Below are positions 37,715 to 40,127 of a stretch of 40,127 bases of DNA, piece after piece. Positions within the stretch are counted from its first letter, which is position 1; every line of letters begins with the position of its first letter. Made by a program: the position numbers and the translations under genes. This stretch comes from a virus: the IMG/VR virus record IMGVR_UViG_3300028556_000023, positions 1-40,127 of that record; one strand, written 5' to 3'. The notes under the pieces were generated by a model that was not told the origin of the DNA, searched no databases, and was given only the letters and a program-made list of their open reading frames with translations.

Positions 37715-37915
37715 ATGGATTTCTATAAAAGAATAGATCCTAGACGTAGGCAAGAGATCTCTGATGCTCGTATGATTAGTGAAGATCATAATAGTATTGC
37801 TAATCTTCCCCGACGAGAGATTAATCGACAGTACAATCCTGATAGGTTTAAGTTTGATTGTAATTCAGCTCCAGTGCCTTATGGTAATCAAACTGATAAA
37901 GTAGAGGATTTTTAA
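37715..37915 (+). CDS. Small protein, second of a tandem paralogous pair
   Basis: 66 aa. RRRQEISDARMISEDHNSIA, then NLPRREINRQYNPD, matches the upstream core over about 33 residues. Start two bases after the upstream stop. Confidence 0.6.
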   Translation: MDFYKRIDPRRRQEISDARMISEDHNSIANLPRREINRQYNPDRFKFDCNSAPVPYGNQTDKVEDF

Positions 37916-38064
37916 TGCCAGCAGCACCAAGATCTAATAAAAAAGCTACTAAGATAGCCTTCAAGATACTAGGAATCCCTGCCAATATAGCTTTTAGGCG
38001 TAATAAAAAGCAGAAGGCCGTTAATAAACGTCTCGTATTTGAAGAGACTATTAGAGTTAGGTAA
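37915..38064 (+). CDS. Small basic protein
   Basis: 49 aa, strongly basic (RSNKKATKIAFKILG, RRNKKQKAVNKRL). TAATG overlap with the gene before. Perhaps DNA-binding or packed in the head. Confidence 0.5.
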   Translation: MPAAPRSNKKATKIAFKILGIPANIAFRRNKKQKAVNKRLVFEETIRVR

Positions 38065-38090
38065 ATCTCATTAAACTCGTTTTATAATTG

Positions 38091-38109
38091 AGGGGACTCG
38101 TAGTCCCCT
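38091..38109 (+). terminator. Compact terminator-like hairpin
   Basis: AGGGGACT-CGT-AGTCCCCT then TTTAGTTTGG. Lies between basic-protein genes; probably partial. Confidence 0.55.
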
Positions 38110-38126
38110 TTAGTTTGGAGAAAATT

Positions 38127-38312
38127 ATGGCTAAGAAGAACTGGATCCAGGATGCTATTAAAAAACCTGGTGCCCTACGTGAAGAGTTACATATTAAAAA
38201 AGGTAAGAAGATTCCTAAAGCTAAGTTAGAAAAAGCAGCGAAGAAACCTGGAAAAGAGGGTAAACGTGCGAGGCTTGCTGAGACTTTAGGAAAACTTAAA
38301 AAGAAAAAATGA
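38127..38312 (+). CDS. Small very basic conserved protein
   Basis: 61 aa from ATG 38127 (GGAGAAAATT before it; an upstream in-frame start inside the hairpin is rejected). KKNWIQDAIKKPGALREELH, then KIPKAKLEKAAKK and GKRARLAETLGKL. This pattern is common in phage late regions. Role unknown, likely nucleic-acid binding. Confidence 0.65.
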   Translation: MAKKNWIQDAIKKPGALREELHIKKGKKIPKAKLEKAAKKPGKEGKRARLAETLGKLKKKK

Positions 38313-38437
38313 GCAAGTTGAGTAACTTAGAAAAAATATACTTGGTATTGCTGCAAAATGAGATAAGAGGGAATAAGATGGCTAAAAAGTGTGATAGTTG
38401 TGGTAAGTTCCACCTTGGTAAGTGTAAGGGTAAGTAA
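38309..38437 (+). CDS. Small protein with a CxxC...C site
   Basis: 42 aa, or 19 aa from ATG 38378, which has a better GAGGG site. C-terminal MAKKCDSCGKFHLGKCKGK looks like a minimal zinc knuckle. Overlaps both neighbours (ATGA, TAATG). Confidence 0.45.
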   Translation: MSKLSNLEKIYLVLLQNEIRGNKMAKKCDSCGKFHLGKCKGK

Positions 38438-38604
38438 TGGCTAAGAAGAAAACAAAAGCACAAAAGAAGATTAAAAAAGTAATGCATGAATTTGACGAAG
38501 GTAAGCTTCACAGTGGTTCTAAAAAAGGACCCGTAGTAACTAATCCTAAGCAAGGAATTGCGATTGCTTTAAGTGAATCTAAGAAGAAAAAGAAGAAGAA
38601 ATAA
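38437..38604 (+). CDS. DUF6496-like small basic protein
   Basis: 55 aa. KIKKVMHEFDEGKLHSGSKK, then GPVVTNPKQGIAIALSESKK fits the DUF6496 pattern (VMHEF-x-x-GKL-x-SG ... K-QAIAIALSE). Lys tail. Function unknown; found widely in phages and bacteria. Confidence 0.7.
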   Translation: MAKKKTKAQKKIKKVMHEFDEGKLHSGSKKGPVVTNPKQGIAIALSESKKKKKKK

Positions 38605-38633
38605 AAGATCATTCTAATCGCTACCTTCTCTTT

Positions 38634-38666
38634 AAGGACAGGCTATCCAAAGGGTCTGTCCTTTTT
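38634..38666 (+). terminator. Terminator of the portal operon
   Basis: AAGGACAG/CTGTCCTT with 14-nt loop, then TTTTTC. Confidence 0.75.
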
Positions 38667-38717
38667 CTATGTAACTGGTATAGTTACCTCTCTTATTTTC
38701 CCGATATTAGTACAAGT

Positions 38718-38750
38718 AAAAAGGGCTGCGTTTAGGCCGCAGCCCTTTTT
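38718..38750. terminator. Bidirectional terminator
   Basis: AAAAAGGGCTGCG/CGCAGCCCTTTTT, 13 bp perfect, loop TTTAGGC. Between convergent transcripts. Confidence 0.8.
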
Positions 38751-38754
38751 ACTC

Positions 38755-39240
38755 TTAGTCTTCTAATGCTTCTTTAAGAGCATCAATAGATCTTTGGACC
38801 TTTCTAATTTTTTCTCTGGTCTTTTTTCCAGCCGCCGAACCTTCTGGGACTCCACTCGAAGCTTGCACCAAATCAGCTTTGATCTTCTCAAATCTACGGA
38901 TTATTCGCTCGTTATGCTCATCTATACTATCCTCCATATTTCTATCATATATAATATCAGGATGCGTAACCATAGTGTCAGATAGCGCATGAACTTTAAT
39001 GAGGGTCTTTCGATTTGTATCATTTTGCCAAATGATATGATCATTCTGCTTGATTAGATGATCGGCAGCCATTCCCAGGGCTAGTAATGATCCTCCTAAG
39101 GCTAGAACTCCTGCTGCTTTTAGGGCTTTGGTTGCCTTACTAGATTCGCAACAGGGATGCCTGCTATCGCTAGGGGGTTTGGGTGGCTCACTCATAAGAG
39201 CCGTTGGTAATAGTAAACATAATGCTATTAGTTTTTTCAT
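38755..39240 (-). CDS. Exported/membrane coiled-coil protein
   Basis: 161 aa. Signal peptide about 1-17 (MKKLIALCLLLPTALMS), Pro-rich linker with two Cys (HPCCESS), membrane segment about 40-60 (LKAAGVLALGGSLLALGMAA), then coiled coil (ERIIRRFEKIKADLVQ, KIRKVQRSIDALKEALED). Same order as the 24546 product. Sits next to the secreted WD40-like gene, on the same strand. An envelope role is likely; spanin function is possible but unproven. Confidence 0.6.
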   Translation of the reverse strand: MKKLIALCLLLPTALMSEPPKPPSDSRHPCCESSKATKALKAAGVLALGGSLLALGMAADHLIKQNDHIIWQNDTNRKTLIKVHALSDTMVTHPDIIYDRNMEDSIDEHNERIIRRFEKIKADLVQASSGVPEGSAAGKKTREKIRKVQRSIDALKEALED

Positions 39241-39286
39241 ATGGATTATCCTTCTTAAAAGGCTTTATTATAAGGGTTTTTTATAA

Positions 39287-40127
39287 TTAAGAAACTGAGC
39301 AGCCCTTTTTTAATTTTCTCTCTTCTGCTAGGCATTCTTTTTTTATTTTAGAGCCTTCCTTTTTTGTTCTTATAGGAGACCATGCGGTATCTAAAAATAA
39401 AAGTTGTTCTAATGTAAAGTCTCTAGCCTTATTTTTTAGTGTTCCAATAAATAAAGATTGAAGATAGACTTTGTTTTTATGAACTGATAATGCGAATTTA
39501 CCAGTTTTAGCGATGGTGCGTAATTCATCATGTTCTTTTATAAATTTCTTCGAACCTACTAATTCTATATTAGCAGATAAATGAATAGTATCCTCTTCTT
39601 CCACAAAACTCATGCAATGATTATGAATTCGGGGAGAAACCTCGAAACGATTTCCATCGATATCCCAAATATTCAAAGACTTATGTCTGTGGGGTTCATC
39701 TTTATGATGATTTAAGGCTCGAAGAGAACAATCTTTGTCCTGATATAAATTAGAGGCCAAGACATATTCTAAATTGCTATTAAATCTGGCAATAAGAGTA
39801 TTTTTATAGCTCCATGGTTTAGATGAATATTCTTTTAAAATATCCCCTATAACCACTGGTAAATTATTTTCTATAGGTCCTCCTTCGCGAATGAGGTTGT
39901 GAGCATACTTGCCAGCTTCCCAATAAAGTTCCATAAATGATTTTTCTTTTCTAGGAGCGGTCTCATAGGTAACTAATAGATTTCCATCTACATCTAGAAG
40001 CTGAGGGGATTGGAATAATTTGCTTACAAGAATTAAATTATTTTTAAGACGGGATAAATCGAGATGTATGATTGCTGGGGGAGCATCTTTAGCACAGGGC
40101 GCTATAAAGCTTAACTATATTACCTAT
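39287..40127 (-). CDS. Secreted WD40-like repeat protein, C-terminal part
   Basis: Runs in from the right edge. Equivalent to the end of the gene that starts at 889. Contains SKPWSYKNTLIARFNSNLEY and LNIWDIDGNRFEVSPRIHNH, blade-like strands, then a basic Cys-containing tail (KKECLAEERKLKKGCSVS). Near 40112 two T are missing relative to the left copy, which shifts the frame at the very edge. This is more likely an assembly-end error than a real mutation. Confidence 0.7.
39664..40127. repeat. Terminal direct repeat, right copy
   Basis: 464 bases matching 1-466. Differences are concentrated at the positions matching 180-275 of the left copy; the outer parts are nearly identical. See the left copy. 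Confidence 0.85.

Noticed and set aside
38088-38312. Longer start of the small basic protein
   Set aside because: The upstream ATG-type start lies in a terminator hairpin; ATG 38127 has a proper GGAG site.

Overview
The window is an essentially complete genome of a tailed, short-tailed-type (P22/N4-like head) dsDNA phage. It is AT-rich and densely packed with TAATG/ATGA gene overlaps and GGAGA-type ribosome binding sites. The last 464 bases (39664-40127) repeat the first 466 with about 20 substitutions and a 2-base indel. Joining base 39663 to base 1 restores one uninterrupted 421-codon gene, so the unit is probably circular or circularly permuted, about 39.66 kb. The host is not named by the sequence. 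Sigma70-like promoters (TTGnnn/TATACT), Sec-type signal peptides and a secreted WD40-like protein suggest an AT-rich Gram-negative host. Such secreted repeat proteins are typical of protist-associated intracellular lineages such as Dependentiae; this is inference only.

Layout. 1-889 (-), continuing from 40127-39287: secreted WD40-like protein. 1084-3542 (+): small head proteins, the scaffold, then zinc-ribbon and DUF551-like accessory genes ended by a terminator. 3607-7101 (+): promoter, three covarying leader hairpins, and the major capsid gene. 7112-13759 (+): virion structural, connector and tail genes. 13923-16878 (+): three proteins that look like ejection/internal virion proteins. 18110-16875 (-): an inserted operon of tiny membrane and Cys-rich proteins behind a ribbon-helix-helix regulator. 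18245-24012 (+): tail fibre genes, including a C1q-like tip and a fibre with an S74 chaperone. 27173-24151 (-): recombination/early operon with an ERF annealing protein. 27282-34701 (+): replication initiator-like protein, RusA, many small DUF551-like and membrane proteins, terminase and an SPFH/prohibitin protein. 35074-38604 (+): portal and small basic proteins. 39240-38755 (-): a signal-peptide/membrane/coiled-coil protein.

The outstanding feature is the major capsid gene (N4-gp56 family). It is cut into five exons by four group I introns. Each 5' splice site is defined by a 7-bp P1 ending in U.G, each intron ends in G, and each junction restores the family reading frame; P10 pairings are seen for three of the four. 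Three introns have nearly identical cores. Instead of a homing endonuclease they carry DUF551-like or zinc-ribbon genes that read straight through the ribozyme core, so their C-termini are encoded by P7, P8 and P9. The fourth carries a LAGLIDADG endonuclease on the antisense strand. DUF551-like genes also occur at seven non-intron places in this genome, so intron cargo and genome cargo come from the same pool.

I recognise no integrase, endolysin or tRNA gene. Several small membrane proteins are holin-like in size only.
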